In this document: positions 40,652 to 48,364 of the stretch, piece by piece
How the letters are laid out: every line of letters starts with the position of its first letter
Numbering within the stretch: the first letter of the stretch is position 1
Virus record (IMG/VR): IMGVR_UViG_3300045282_000112
Coordinates: 20,384 to 84,383 of that record
DNA from: a virus
Direction: 5' to 3' (one strand)
Length of the DNA: 64,000 nucleotides
Made by a program: the position numbers and the translations under genes
The notes under the pieces: generated by a model
Seen by the model: only the letters and a program-made list of their open reading frames with translations
Told to the model about the DNA's origin: nothing
The model's database searches: none

Positions 40652-40811
40652 TGCTTTATCTCCTGTCAAAGGGCGGCGACCTACACACGCTCTCGCGGTC
40701 CAGTCTCAGGGTAATCCTGAACCAAATGTGTGCAGGCCGCCTAGTCCGGTAAGCGCTATGCGGGGATGCTGGGAGGTGAGCAGTCCCCAAAACGCAAACC
40801 GGGATCAGGTT

Positions 40812-40838
40812 GGGGCCGGGATTGCAACTCCCGGCCCC
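40812..40838. promoter_or_regulatory. 10-bp GC-rich stem-loop in a 228-base gap
   Basis: GGGGCCGGGA and TCCCGGCCCC form a perfect stem with a 7-base loop. The gap 40652-40879 also holds a weaker hairpin near 40706-40725 (TCAGG and CCTGA). No tRNA or reading frame is convincing here. A transcription terminator or processing site between the 90-residue gene and the 118-residue gene is likely. Confidence 0.6.
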
Positions 40839-40879
40839 ATTACGCCAGCGCTTGCTTTTGCCGAGCCACGCGGGCGCGA

Positions 40880-41152
40880 TCAGGTGTCTTCGTCGTAGCC
40901 GTAAAAGGCTATCTCCCCCCAGTCAGGGTCGTCGACATCTCCGCGTTGCCACGGCGGCTCAGTGGTGATGCGGTAGCCGAAGTTGGGGATTAACTCGACG
41001 AACCAAGCGGTGGGCTCGTGCGCGTTGGCTACGCCCCGCTGCCGCCACTTCAACTCGCAATACGAGCGCAGCTCGTAGGGGTGGACCGCAAGTGGGACGA
41101 TGCGCGGTTCATCGCGCGCGATGACCATCCTCGGGTCGTCCCACTCGGTCAA
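40880..41152 (-). CDS. unrecognised small acidic protein
   Basis: A protein of 90 residues, MTEWDDPRMVIARDEPRIVP. Trp/Asp/Tyr rich with a C-terminal DDPDWGEIAFYGYDEDT. No membrane segment. It overlaps the stop of the 70-residue gene by four bases. Confidence 0.65.
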   Translation of the reverse strand: MTEWDDPRMVIARDEPRIVPLAVHPYELRSYCELKWRQRGVANAHEPTAWFVELIPNFGYRITTEPPWQRGDVDDPDWGEIAFYGYDEDT

Positions 41153-41361
41153 TTCTTGAACTTCGGCATACCGGGACGGTCAAGCCCGACATCGGGCAGC
41201 GGCTGCTCTGGCCTCGGCTGCGGGCGCACCGAGCGGGCCGCCTTCATGCGTGTCGCCATCTCGCGGATGAACTCGTGGCGCGTGATGCCCATTGCGTCCC
41301 ACGGCGTCTGCTTCTTGTCGCCGGTCGCGGGCTTCGCGGCGGTCTTCGCTGCTGCTACCAT
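41149..41361 (-). CDS. unrecognised small basic protein
   Basis: A protein of 70 residues, MVAAAKTAAKPATGDKKQTP, with a central helix (MGITRHEFIREMATRMKAAR) and a Pro-rich end. Its start overlaps the terminase stop. It could assist packaging, but no family is recognised. Confidence 0.62.
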   Translation of the reverse strand: MVAAAKTAAKPATGDKKQTPWDAMGITRHEFIREMATRMKAARSVRPQPRPEQPLPDVGLDRPGMPKFKN

Positions 41362-42905
41362 AGCCTTGCTCCTCCGAACACCTTCTGTGCCAGAATGTTG
41401 CTGGGAACGTCGCCGACCCAGCTCATGTCGCTGCGGTAAGTAGAGCCCAGCGTGAGCTTGGAGAACGCGCCTGCGGCTGCATCCACCATGTCAACGTAGG
41501 CTCCGTTGGGGAAGGTCTCGTGCTCGCCGATGAACTCCTTGTTCCACTCGGCGGCGAGGATCGACACGTTGCCTGCCTGAACTTGGGCGGCGTAGGGATC
41601 GGCGCGGATGTGCTTGGCATCGGTGACCTTGTCGGCCTCCACCTTGTAGCCCGACAGCATGCGCACCGTGGCCTCGGCGCTGTCCTTGCCACCTGAGCCG
41701 GGCTCTTGCTCTACCACGGTCAGCACGTTGTTGCCCACGTCCTGCCGGTCGAGCTGTGCTGTCTGCAGGATCATCTTCTCGCGGTCGAGCGCCGAGAGCT
41801 GCTTGCGGCGCACGTCGGTGACGATGAAGCGCCCGTCATTCAGCTTCGACATGCGCACGCCCGCAGTATAAGCACCACCCATTTCTGTGGCTGCTTTGTC
41901 CCAGTAACGGACAGTCTTGGCGATGTCCTTGGGTGCTGCTTGCACAACACGAAATTGCTCGATGGGGAACATACCCCCGCCAGCAATGATCGGGTTCTGC
42001 TGGTATAAGCTCACCCATGAGGCTTGGCTCAGGCCACGGCGGCGTTCCTCTAGGAACTCCAGCGACTTGAACTCGGGGAACAGCGCCTCGCCCTTCTTGC
42101 GGTGCGCCTCGTCCTTGATGGCGATGGCCGGGTAGTCGAGCACCACGGTCTCGGGGAATTTTTCGAGGAAGCGACCGGCCGGATCGTCGAGGTGCCAGCG
42201 GGTCAGCGTCATCAGCAGCGCGGCGTGATCCGAGAAGCGGGTGAAGAAGTCGTCGGTGAGCCAGCTCCACGTCGCGTCGCGCACGGTCTTGGAATTGGCC
42301 TCGCGCCTGCCCTTGATCGGATCGTCGATGAAGCCGAAATCAAGGCCCTTGCCCGTGACCTGTCCCGACACCGTCGTGTTGCGGAAACTGCCCTTGAATG
42401 CGCCCTGCACGGTCGGGTTAGTCGGCGTGTGCTCGCCCATGTATTCGAGCAGGTTGTTGTTGCGCATGCCCCCGACAGAGCGGCCGAAGGTGGGGAGGCG
42501 AGCACCGAACACTGACTTGAAGCGGTCGCCGTCCATCATGCGCTGCAGTGAGACGTTGACGCCCTGCCCGAGGTCGTCGGAATAGCTGGTGAACAGGCAC
42601 TTGAGATTTGGATTGCGGCCCGCCACCCATGCGATGAAGTCGGTGACCACGGTCGTCTTGCCGTGCTGTGGTGGTGCCATCAACACAAGCTTTGGCCGCT
42701 CACCGTTCATGAAGCGGTAGTAGAACGCCTCAAGATGGTCGCATACTTCCTTGATCCACCAGCCGCGAACCAAGTCTTTCTCACGGATGTGACAACGGAA
42801 ATTGTAGAAGAACTGTCGCGCCTCGCAGCGCGCCAACTCCTCTACCAATGCTACATCACGGCTGTTCTTGACCTTCGGCAGGAGGTCAGTGGTAAATCCG
42901 GTCAA
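41355..42905 (-). CDS. terL: terminase large subunit
   Basis: A protein of 516 residues, a normal length. ATPase domain: Walker A at about residue 80 (LVLMAPPQHGKTTVVTDFIA), then CLFTSYSDDLGQGVN and a Walker B-like FGFIDDPIKGRREA. Nuclease domain: TVRYWDKAATEMGGAYTAGV, NVLTVVEQEPGSGGKDSAE and AYVDMVDAAAGAFSKL supply the acidic residues of the RNase H-like fold. It drives DNA packaging through the portal and cuts the genome. The small subunit gene overlaps its start by twenty bases. Confidence 0.95.
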   Translation of the reverse strand: MTGFTTDLLPKVKNSRDVALVEELARCEARQFFYNFRCHIREKDLVRGWWIKEVCDHLEAFYYRFMNGERPKLVLMAPPQHGKTTVVTDFIAWVAGRNPNLKCLFTSYSDDLGQGVNVSLQRMMDGDRFKSVFGARLPTFGRSVGGMRNNNLLEYMGEHTPTNPTVQGAFKGSFRNTTVSGQVTGKGLDFGFIDDPIKGRREANSKTVRDATWSWLTDDFFTRFSDHAALLMTLTRWHLDDPAGRFLEKFPETVVLDYPAIAIKDEAHRKKGEALFPEFKSLEFLEERRRGLSQASWVSLYQQNPIIAGGGMFPIEQFRVVQAAPKDIAKTVRYWDKAATEMGGAYTAGVRMSKLNDGRFIVTDVRRKQLSALDREKMILQTAQLDRQDVGNNVLTVVEQEPGSGGKDSAEATVRMLSGYKVEADKVTDAKHIRADPYAAQVQAGNVSILAAEWNKEFIGEHETFPNGAYVDMVDAAAGAFSKLTLGSTYRSDMSWVGDVPSNILAQKVFGGARLW

Positions 42906-43263
42906 TAGGGATACCCCGTGCGGCCAGCTCGGCGCGCACCTCGTCGATGCTGCGGTAGGTCACCTCCTGCGTGGTGGTCGAGGTAACCTGCAGCGGGATG
43001 ACGCGTGCCAGCAGGCTGGCGTAGGTGCGCGGGTCAGTGCGGGCGATCTGCTTCAGGTAGCCAACCAGCCCGTCGAGCCCCTTGCCGTCCTCGCCCACGC
43101 ATTGCGCGGCGTAGAGGATGGCGTCCTTCAGGACCACTGAGGTGCGGGATTGGCCGCCCCTGCGTCGGCCTCGGCTGTCGTAGGGGCGGTTTTCGTCGCC
43201 GGGCAGCGGTGCACCGAGCATGTTCAATTCGGCGCGCGGCACCTTCAGAACGGCTCGTTTCAT
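42886..43263 (-). CDS. terminase small subunit candidate
   Basis: A protein of 125 residues from ATG 43263 (MKRAVLKVPRAELNMLGAPL). The core VVLKDAILYAAQCVGEDGKG then LVGYLKQIARTDPRTYASLL and ARVIPLQVTST occurs in phage proteins encoded just before large terminases. A Lys/Arg-rich N-terminus could bind DNA. The longer reading to 43326 is less likely because it lacks a ribosome site. Position makes the small-subunit call reasonable. Confidence 0.75.
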   Translation of the reverse strand: MKRAVLKVPRAELNMLGAPLPGDENRPYDSRGRRRGGQSRTSVVLKDAILYAAQCVGEDGKGLDGLVGYLKQIARTDPRTYASLLARVIPLQVTSTTTQEVTYRSIDEVRAELAARGIPIDRIYH

Positions 43264-43331
43264 TGCTACCGCAGCGGCACGGGAATGCCGCCGTCCTCTC
43301 GCTAGAACAGACAACACCCCGAACACCTATA

Positions 43332-43820
43332 TCAGACTGCAGCCACCAATGTCACGGGGCAATGCACGCGGCTTTCGCGACCGAGGATTGACAGGAGGAT
43401 AGCGACGCGCTGCTGCGCGTCCATCCCCTCCACGATCCCGACATGATTGACAAACGGTCCATCGGTGATGCGCACCGACTGTCCCTCGCGGAAGGTGTTG
43501 GTGGCATCGGGCAGGCACACGACGCCGACCTCGTCGGCCAGCACCTGATAGCTCTCTACGATCTGCGGAGACACTTCACACGCCCTCGCTCCCATGGCCA
43601 AGACACGCAGCACGCCCATGGTGTTCTGCAGCCACGAGGCAGTGCCCTCGATATGCACAAACAGATAGCCGGGGAACAATCGCAGCGTCTTGCCCCAGCG
43701 GTCGTAGAAGAGAGGCGAGAACACCTCGCCGCCCTGTCGCACAATATGACGCGTGGCGCGGTTCTCGCACAGCGGCTGTGTCTGGGCAACTACCCAGCGC
43801 GGATGTGAGATGGCTCCCAC
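43332..43820 (-). CDS. NusG/RfaH-like transcription factor
   Basis: A protein of 162 residues. The N-terminal domain begins WVVAQTQPLCENRATRHIVR, the NusG N-terminal pattern that binds RNA polymerase, with LFPGYLFVHIEGTASWLQNT. The C-terminal part REGQSVRITDGPFVNHVGIV is a KOW motif. Host NusG is about 180 residues, so this is a complete short form, closer to RfaH-type paralogs. It likely changes elongation or termination on phage late operons. Lying just before the terminase, it may control the long leftward late transcript (inference). Confidence 0.88.
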   Translation of the reverse strand: MGAISHPRWVVAQTQPLCENRATRHIVRQGGEVFSPLFYDRWGKTLRLFPGYLFVHIEGTASWLQNTMGVLRVLAMGARACEVSPQIVESYQVLADEVGVVCLPDATNTFREGQSVRITDGPFVNHVGIVEGMDAQQRVAILLSILGRESRVHCPVTLVAAV

Positions 43821-44060
43821 CTACCAGCCATCCTCGGACTTGACGCTGGGATCGCTGTCCCTGAACGTCACGTCCTTGAAGTGCTGGCCGTCCTTGGTCT
43901 TGACGATGTCGCCGATCTCCAGCCCGCCTTGGGGCTGCTCGATCACCTCGACGCACTCGTAGGTGTCGCGCTCGATGTCGTCGATGGGGATCGGCGCATC
44001 GCTGGTCTGCTGAACAGCGCCGTCCTTCAGCGCGATCTTGGCGTAGAGCTTGTCGCCCAT
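43821..44060 (-). CDS. unrecognised small acidic protein
   Basis: A protein of 79 residues from ATG 44060 (MGDKLYAKIALKDGAVQQTS) with a GGGAGG site upstream. Beta-rich with a KDGQHFKDVTFRDSDPSVKS end. No family recognised. Its stop is directly followed by the NusG-like gene. Confidence 0.66.
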   Translation of the reverse strand: MGDKLYAKIALKDGAVQQTSDAPIPIDDIERDTYECVEVIEQPQGGLEIGDIVKTKDGQHFKDVTFRDSDPSVKSEDGW

Positions 44061-44126
44061 GTGCTCCCTCCCAGTGGGTTGCATGGGCGGATGGCTTATG
44101 TTCGAAAACGAACAAAGGCAACCCCG

Positions 44127-44138
44127 TAGGTATACCTA
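44127..44138. promoter_or_regulatory. 12-bp perfect palindrome at a gene end
   Basis: TAGGTATACCTA is a perfect 12-bp palindrome that includes the stop codon of the 91-residue gene. A second small hairpin, GTTCG-AAAA-CGAAC, lies at 44100-44113. Together they fill the gap between two genes and may act in termination or regulation. Confidence 0.4.
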
Positions 44139-44411
44139 GGCGGCGGCGGGGCCGTCGTCCCTCGGGTTGTTGCGCAGCCACTCGTCGAAGTCCTCGAACG
44201 TGCCTCCCTTGAACGTGCCGCCCCGCTCCAGCCGGTCGAAGGTGGCGCGCACCTCCAGCTTGGTGCGGAACAGGTCCAGCTCGCGCTGCATCCTCGGCCA
44301 GCTCTTGGTCTCGGGCACCAAGCCCATCTGCACCAGCTTGGCGTATTCGTGCTTGATCGCGAAGATGATGCCCTCGCGCGTGCGCGGCATCAAGCGGACA
44401 ATCTCGCCCAT
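44136..44411 (-). CDS. unrecognised small helical protein
   Basis: A protein of 91 residues from ATG 44411 (MGEIVRLMPRTREGIIFAIK), overlapping the upstream stop (ATGA). Mostly helical: SWPRMQRELDLFRTKLEVRA, then FEDFDEWLRNNPRDD. No family recognised. Confidence 0.65.
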   Translation of the reverse strand: MGEIVRLMPRTREGIIFAIKHEYAKLVQMGLVPETKSWPRMQRELDLFRTKLEVRATFDRLERGGTFKGGTFEDFDEWLRNNPRDDGPAAA

Positions 44412-44716
44412 CAGGTGTCCTCCTGCTTGCGGCGGTCGGAGAGCAGCCGCACCCGCGCCACGACGCTGCTGTTGAGCGCCTGCGTCGTGTGGGTCGGGTT
44501 GCGCCATGCTGTCGCCCCAAGCCACCCCGCCAGCCCCCTGATGTCGACGCTGAGAGTGCATTCGGCGGGACGCGGCTCATCCTCACCCTTTACCCAGACA
44601 CTGATGCGCTGGGTGATGACGACGCGCGGATGGCTTTCAACGTCGTTCTCCCCAAGCGGCTCGCCGCTCTCGGCGTCGCGCAGCTTCGGCTCAGGGATGC
44701 TGATGGTCGTGGTCAT
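44411..44716 (-). CDS. unrecognised small protein
   Basis: A protein of 101 residues, MTTTISIPEPKLRDAESGEP. Beta-rich first half (HPRVVITQRISVWVKGEDEP) and a basic end. It overlaps neighbours on both sides by one and four bases. No family recognised. Confidence 0.65.
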   Translation of the reverse strand: MTTTISIPEPKLRDAESGEPLGENDVESHPRVVITQRISVWVKGEDEPRPAECTLSVDIRGLAGWLGATAWRNPTHTTQALNSSVVARVRLLSDRRKQEDT

Positions 44717-44913
44717 GCACTCACCTTGGCGCGGTAGAGCAGCAACAGCACACGCAGCTCGTCGGCGGTGCGGATCGTCTCGCGGTTGAGCAGCCCGCCG
44801 TGCATGCTGTCGGCGTTCTGCACAGCCTGCACCAACTTCTCGGCGGCGCGCACCAACTCCAACACACGGAAGCGCGCGAGCAGCTCGATCTCGGTGGGTT
44901 CAAGCAAGGGCAT
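44713..44913 (-). CDS. unrecognised small helical protein
   Basis: A protein of 66 residues from ATG 44913 (MPLLEPTEIELLARFRVLEL). Nearly all helix with heptad-like Leu spacing, so it may be a small coiled-coil or regulator. No family recognised. Confidence 0.62.
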   Translation of the reverse strand: MPLLEPTEIELLARFRVLELVRAAEKLVQAVQNADSMHGGLLNRETIRTADELRVLLLLYRAKVSA

Positions 44914-45241
44914 GGTCGGTGCCCAGCACGTGGTAGTCGCCATCGTCGTCGACCCACTGCCCTAGCACTGTCGGCTGCGTGAAGCCGAACGCCTCCGCAA
45001 TGGTGACGACGGCGGCAGCGTCCTTGAGCAGCGATGCCTCCTTGCCACGTGGCGCATGTGGCACCCGCACGGTGAGGTGTCGCGCGAGACCAAATTCCTT
45101 CTGTTCGAAGGCGATGGTGCAACCATACTTGGGCGGGATGGTGACGGTCACCACGTCGGGGTGGCGGCGCTTGCGTGCCTTGCCCAAGGCCAGCGCGATG
45201 GCCGCGCGCTCATCGGGTCCGATCTCAGGAAGACGTGCCAT
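44900..45241 (-). CDS. unrecognised small protein
   Basis: A protein of 113 residues from ATG 45241 (MARLPEIGPDERAAIALALG). The middle (DVVTVTIPPKYGCTIAFEQK) is beta-rich and the end has AEAFGFTQPTVLGQWVDDDG. No family recognised. Its start overlaps the end of a small membrane-peptide gene. Confidence 0.65.
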   Translation of the reverse strand: MARLPEIGPDERAAIALALGKARKRRHPDVVTVTIPPKYGCTIAFEQKEFGLARHLTVRVPHAPRGKEASLLKDAAAVVTIAEAFGFTQPTVLGQWVDDDGDYHVLGTDHALA

Positions 45242-45356
45242 CGCGCCTTCTCCGGTTGCGCCGCCTCTCCCACGTGAGCCACGCAAGGCGTGCGCACGCG
45301 ATCCCGGCGAGGATCAGCATGCTGGCAGAGAACAACTGCAGGAACGCATCAACCAC
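45225..45356 (-). CDS. small membrane peptide with basic tail
   Basis: Reading from GTG 45356 gives 43 residues: VVDAFLQLFSASMLILAGIA, CARLAWLTWE, then a run of Arg (RRRNRRRRDG). One transmembrane helix with a cytoplasmic Arg tail is likely. It overlaps both neighbours. Start codon not certain. Confidence 0.48.
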   Translation of the reverse strand: MVDAFLQLFSASMLILAGIACARLAWLTWERRRNRRRRDGTSS

Positions 45357-45441
45357 GCTGTTGCCACCACACCCATGCTGCCAGCGCGGCGAACGCAATC
45401 AGCGCCAGCCCCAGCGTCACGCTCCACCACTCAGTCACCAT
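45349..45441 (-). CDS. very small membrane peptide
   Basis: Reading from ATG 45441, overlapping the previous gene end, gives 30 residues: MVTEWWSVTLGLALIAFAAL then AAWVWWQQRG. One transmembrane helix with Trp at both borders. Paired with the next membrane peptide by an eight-base overlap. Confidence 0.5.
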   Translation of the reverse strand: MVTEWWSVTLGLALIAFAALAAWVWWQQRG

Positions 45442-45682
45442 ACCGGCCACCTAAGAAAGCCTCGGCCTCATAGTCGCTGAGACGTGCACGCAGCGTCAGG
45501 TAGTCGATGAGCATCGACACCGCCTCGCTGGCTCTGCCGTGCTCTGGATGCGCATGTGCCAGCGTCTCGATCTGCAGCGCCAGATCGCGTAGGCCGTCGC
45601 CGGGAAGGCTTGCGCGGTCGATCCTTACGGCAGCATCCACAACAGCCCTCCACGACAGAACAACACAACCAGTTGCAATCAC
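45431..45682 (-). CDS. unrecognised small helical protein
   Basis: A protein of 83 residues from GTG 45682 (MIATGCVVLSWRAVVDAAVR). Helical and Leu/Ala/Asp rich, ending SDYEAEAFLGGRYGD. No family recognised. Confidence 0.6.
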   Translation of the reverse strand: MIATGCVVLSWRAVVDAAVRIDRASLPGDGLRDLALQIETLAHAHPEHGRASEAVSMLIDYLTLRARLSDYEAEAFLGGRYGD

Positions 45683-45697
45683 TGAAGCTGACGACGG

Positions 45698-45943
45698 TCA
45701 CGGCTCACCAAAGTCCTCTGGCCAGCGGTCGAACAGGTAGCTGAACACGCGACGGCGCTGATCGCCGTTCATGTCCGCCACCCAACCGATGGCGTGCGAC
45801 AGGAACGCCATCTCCGGGTCGCGTATCTTGCCCCAGCGCTTGTTGGCTGCCTCGCTGGCAATGGCGCTGCGCTCCTCGGGCGAGAGCACGGCGGCACGTG
45901 TGAGGCCGCCTTTCACGCCACGCTGGTGCGGGCTGTCAGTCAC
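45698..45943 (-). CDS. small protein, paralog A flanking the beta-helix gene
   Basis: A protein of 81 residues from GTG 45943 (TDSPHQRGVKGGLTRAAVLS). The stretch PHQRGVKG ... LSPEERSAIASEAANKRWGK is shared with the gene at 47225-47410. The end, MNGDQRRRVFSYLFDRWPED, also has a parallel there (MDAAGRRRVLAYLKANWAGD). Function unknown. Confidence 0.65.
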   Translation of the reverse strand: MTDSPHQRGVKGGLTRAAVLSPEERSAIASEAANKRWGKIRDPEMAFLSHAIGWVADMNGDQRRRVFSYLFDRWPEDFGEP

Positions 45944-46136
45944 GCGTGGCCTCGATCTCGGCCAGTGCATTGCGCAACGCCACCACGTAAGCGGGACCGG
46001 GGTCGCCGGATACACCTGTGAAGATGTCTGCCGGGTAGTAGGCGTTGAGCAATTCTGTTCCGATCAGCACGACGGCATCCCACGACTTGTCTTGCGCCAG
46101 CAGGGCGATCAGCTCAAGGCGACGATCTTGATCCAT
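45936..46136 (-). CDS. unrecognised small protein
   Basis: A protein of 66 residues, MDQDRRLELIALLAQDKSWD. Helical N-terminus and a short beta part. It follows the beta-helix gene with one base between and overlaps paralog A. No family recognised. Confidence 0.62.
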   Translation of the reverse strand: MDQDRRLELIALLAQDKSWDAVVLIGTELLNAYYPADIFTGVSGDPGPAYVVALRNALAEIEATRD

Positions 46137-46137
46137 A

Positions 46138-47214
46138 TCAGGCTGTCGATAGCTCCGGGTAGTAGAGATTGTCGATCAACTCGTAGCCCTCCATGTCGCC
46201 CTCAAAGTGCGGTGCACCCGTGTTGGAGACGAAGATGCTGTCGCGTATCGTGTTGCCGCTGGCACCGCCCCGCTCGATCCACATGCCCGCCGCCACGCTG
46301 TTGGCGATCAGGTTGCGGTTGAAGTTGGCACCCACCAGCCCGCTGTCGCGCTTCTGGATGAAGAAGCTGATGCCGTAGTGGCAGCCCAACAGGCTGTTGT
46401 CCTCGCAGACGATGCCCTCGATATGCCCGGAGCCTGTCTCGCGCGCGAGGGTGATGCCAGTGGACTTGAGCTTCTCGCCGTAGGTCAGGTATTTCTCATT
46501 GCCCGTGCAGTAGCAGAGGTTCTTCTTGATCCACGCGCCGTCTACTGGGCTGTCGATGTATATGTTGATCTTGTAGTTGTCGAAGGAGACGTTCTCCAGC
46601 ACTGAGCCACCGACGTGGCCCTTCATTATGCCAAGGCCCTCGCCCATGTTATTGAAGATGTAGTTGCGGCGCGCCATCCCGCCCTTGCCTTTGCTGAGGG
46701 AGATGCCCTGCCCGTAGCCCGGTTCTCCGGTTAAGTTGTGATTGGTGTTGCGGTGGACCGTGCAGCCCTCGATCAGCGTGCCGACATTGCTGTCAACGGT
46801 CGGCCCCTCGTTGATGATGCCCGTCTCCCAGCAATCGTGCACATCGCAGCCCAGCACCTCGACGTATTTCGCGGCGTAGATGGCGATGCCTTGGCGCGCG
46901 GAACGGGCAACCTCGATGCCCTTGAACGTGACGTAGTTGCCGTCGAGCATGACGAGCGGGGTAGCACCACCCGAGCCGCCACCACCATCGATCACCACCT
47001 GTGCGCCGGGGGCGGGGCACACCGTGATGCGCTCGCCCTCATTACCGGAGCGCGTGATCGTCTGTTGCGTCACATGCTGGTGCACACCGCTGGTGTAGAG
47101 GATCGAGCCACCAGCTCGCACCAACTCCGAGGCACGGTTGAGCGTGTGCACTGGATGCAGTTCATTGCCGGAAGCGATGTCCTCGCCATCCGGGGATACA
47201 TAGACATCACTCAT
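46138..47214 (-). CDS. right-handed beta-helix protein (pectate-lyase-like fold)
   Basis: A protein of 358 residues. The N-terminus YVSPDGEDIASGNELHPVHT then LNRASELVRAGGSILYTSGV is the DUF1565/Pel-like opening. Repeating coils follow: NYVTFKGIEVARSARQGIAI, EVLGCDVHDCWETGIIN, TLIEGCTVHRNTNHNL, NTIRDSIFVSN. Such folds bind or cut polysaccharides in tailspikes and lyases. There is no visible N-terminal virion attachment domain or signal peptide. It stands among small early-region genes rather than with the tail. It could be a depolymerase, an exported enzyme or a moron gene. Confidence 0.8.
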   Translation of the reverse strand: MSDVYVSPDGEDIASGNELHPVHTLNRASELVRAGGSILYTSGVHQHVTQQTITRSGNEGERITVCPAPGAQVVIDGGGGSGGATPLVMLDGNYVTFKGIEVARSARQGIAIYAAKYVEVLGCDVHDCWETGIINEGPTVDSNVGTLIEGCTVHRNTNHNLTGEPGYGQGISLSKGKGGMARRNYIFNNMGEGLGIMKGHVGGSVLENVSFDNYKINIYIDSPVDGAWIKKNLCYCTGNEKYLTYGEKLKSTGITLARETGSGHIEGIVCEDNSLLGCHYGISFFIQKRDSGLVGANFNRNLIANSVAAGMWIERGGASGNTIRDSIFVSNTGAPHFEGDMEGYELIDNLYYPELSTA

Positions 47215-47224
47215 GGCTGCTCCT

Positions 47225-47410
47225 TCACGTGGGCCAGTCCCCTGCCCAATTGGCCTTCAGGTAAGCCAACACGCGACGCCGCCCAGCGGCATCCATGTTG
47301 AGGTGAACCAGTGCGGTGGCGAGAAAGTGTGCCTTGCCAGCGATGGCGCTGCGCTCCTCAGGCGTGAGGTTGGCACCCTTCACACCGCGCTGGTGCGGGG
47401 TATCGGTCAC
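47225..47410 (-). CDS. small protein, paralog B flanking the beta-helix gene
   Basis: A protein of 61 residues from GTG 47410 (TDTPHQRGVKGANLTPEERS). It is a shortened relative of the gene at 45698-45943, lacking about 20 central residues. The DNA is also similar (shared atggcgctgcgctcctc core on the plus strand). Function unknown. Confidence 0.65.
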   Translation of the reverse strand: MTDTPHQRGVKGANLTPEERSAIAGKAHFLATALVHLNMDAAGRRRVLAYLKANWAGDWPT

Positions 47411-47414
47411 TTGA

Positions 47415-48080
47415 TCATGGCTCCGCATATTTTCCAACCCAAGGAAATTTTCCAGCTGCCTTCAGCTCCATGCTCAGTGCGCCGACAGCCTGCGGGTCGG
47501 TCTGATCGATGCTCTTGTCGGGATCATACCAGACCATGAAGCATGGCTCGCAGATCGGTGTGTCGTGCCACACAGATTTGCGCAGCCATCGTGTCTCTCC
47601 GCACGCTGAGCATTTCGTTTCTACTTGTTGCTCCTCTTCTAGCTTGCGGGAGATGGCGGCGAGGGCTTCCTTTAATTTCTGCTCAGCCTCGGTCCATGTG
47701 GCGGTGAGATCATTGTCCGCGACGTAGTTGTATAGATACTCTAGCGCCGCCTTCACCTGTTCGAGGTAGGTCATGGGCGGCCTCCTTCCAGCGCGACGCG
47801 TGAGGCGGGTGAGGAGCTTGTCAGCGGCTACCCAAGGGGCAAGCGGGGCCTTGGTGTCGCCGTGCGCGACATACCACGCGCTAAGGGCCTCCAACGCCTT
47901 CACCGCCTCCGCGAGCAGGGCGGCTTGGTCGGTCGCCGCCCCCTCCAGCGCGTTGGCACGGATCAGCGGTGTCACGGCGGCGAGAATGGTTTTGGCAGCG
48001 GCAAAGCTCCCTCGATTGTAGAAGCCACCTTCTGCCAGCGCACGCACCGCAGCTTCGATGATGGCTGGATCGTCGGTCAT
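47415..48080 (-). CDS. two-part protein with zinc ribbon; possible internal start
   Basis: An open frame of 221 residues. Part one (MTDDPAIIEAAVRALAEGGF, AAAKTILAAVTPLIRANALE) is paralogous to the start of the gene at 48672-49058. Part two begins MTYLEQVKAALEYLYNYVAD at 47774, directly after a GGAAGGAGG ribosome site. It contains a zinc-ribbon-like KCSACGETRW ... ICEPCFMVWYD. The two parts may be separate products of one frame without a stop between them, or a fusion. Function unknown. Confidence 0.65.
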   Translation of the reverse strand: MTDDPAIIEAAVRALAEGGFYNRGSFAAAKTILAAVTPLIRANALEGAATDQAALLAEAVKALEALSAWYVAHGDTKAPLAPWVAADKLLTRLTRRAGRRPPMTYLEQVKAALEYLYNYVADNDLTATWTEAEQKLKEALAAISRKLEEEQQVETKCSACGETRWLRKSVWHDTPICEPCFMVWYDPDKSIDQTDPQAVGALSMELKAAGKFPWVGKYAEP

Positions 48081-48364
48081 GGAAAATTTACCCCAACGCC
48101 TATGCCGTGCTTTTGGGGCGGCTCCTTCAGGGCGCGGAGATACTCAGCGGCTCGACTGAGCGTCGCCCCGTCGAGGTTGCGCTCCTCGCGCGCTAGTTCG
48201 AGCAGCCTCGTCGCCGCCTCCTCCAGCACTTGCTCGCGGATCATCTCGGCGGCGATCCGGGCATAGTCACGATAGCAGTTGCGCGTCGCGTCTGTGTGAT
48301 CGCACCACAGGATAGGGTCGGCGTCATGTGCGAACATCGCCCGCGCCACTGGTTCGAGCTTCAT
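48077..48364 (-). CDS. unrecognised small helical protein
   Basis: A protein of 95 residues, MKLEPVARAMFAHDADPILW. Central helices EMIREQVLEEAATRLLELAR and ATLSRAAEYLRALKEPP resemble parts of the neighbouring paralogs. It overlaps neighbours by four bases on both sides. Confidence 0.65.
   Translation of the reverse strand: MKLEPVARAMFAHDADPILWCDHTDATRNCYRDYARIAAEMIREQVLEEAATRLLELAREERNLDGATLSRAAEYLRALKEPPQKHGIGVGVNFP

Noticed and set aside
40652-40879. Possible tRNA or small RNA gene in a 228-base gap
   Set aside because: Hairpins are present but no cloverleaf or T arm can be built; recorded only as a stem-loop.
43576-44586. Minus-strand frame of 336 codons over NusG-like and neighbouring small genes
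   Set aside because: It crosses three well-supported genes in another frame and is Arg/Gly/Ala-rich without domain features.
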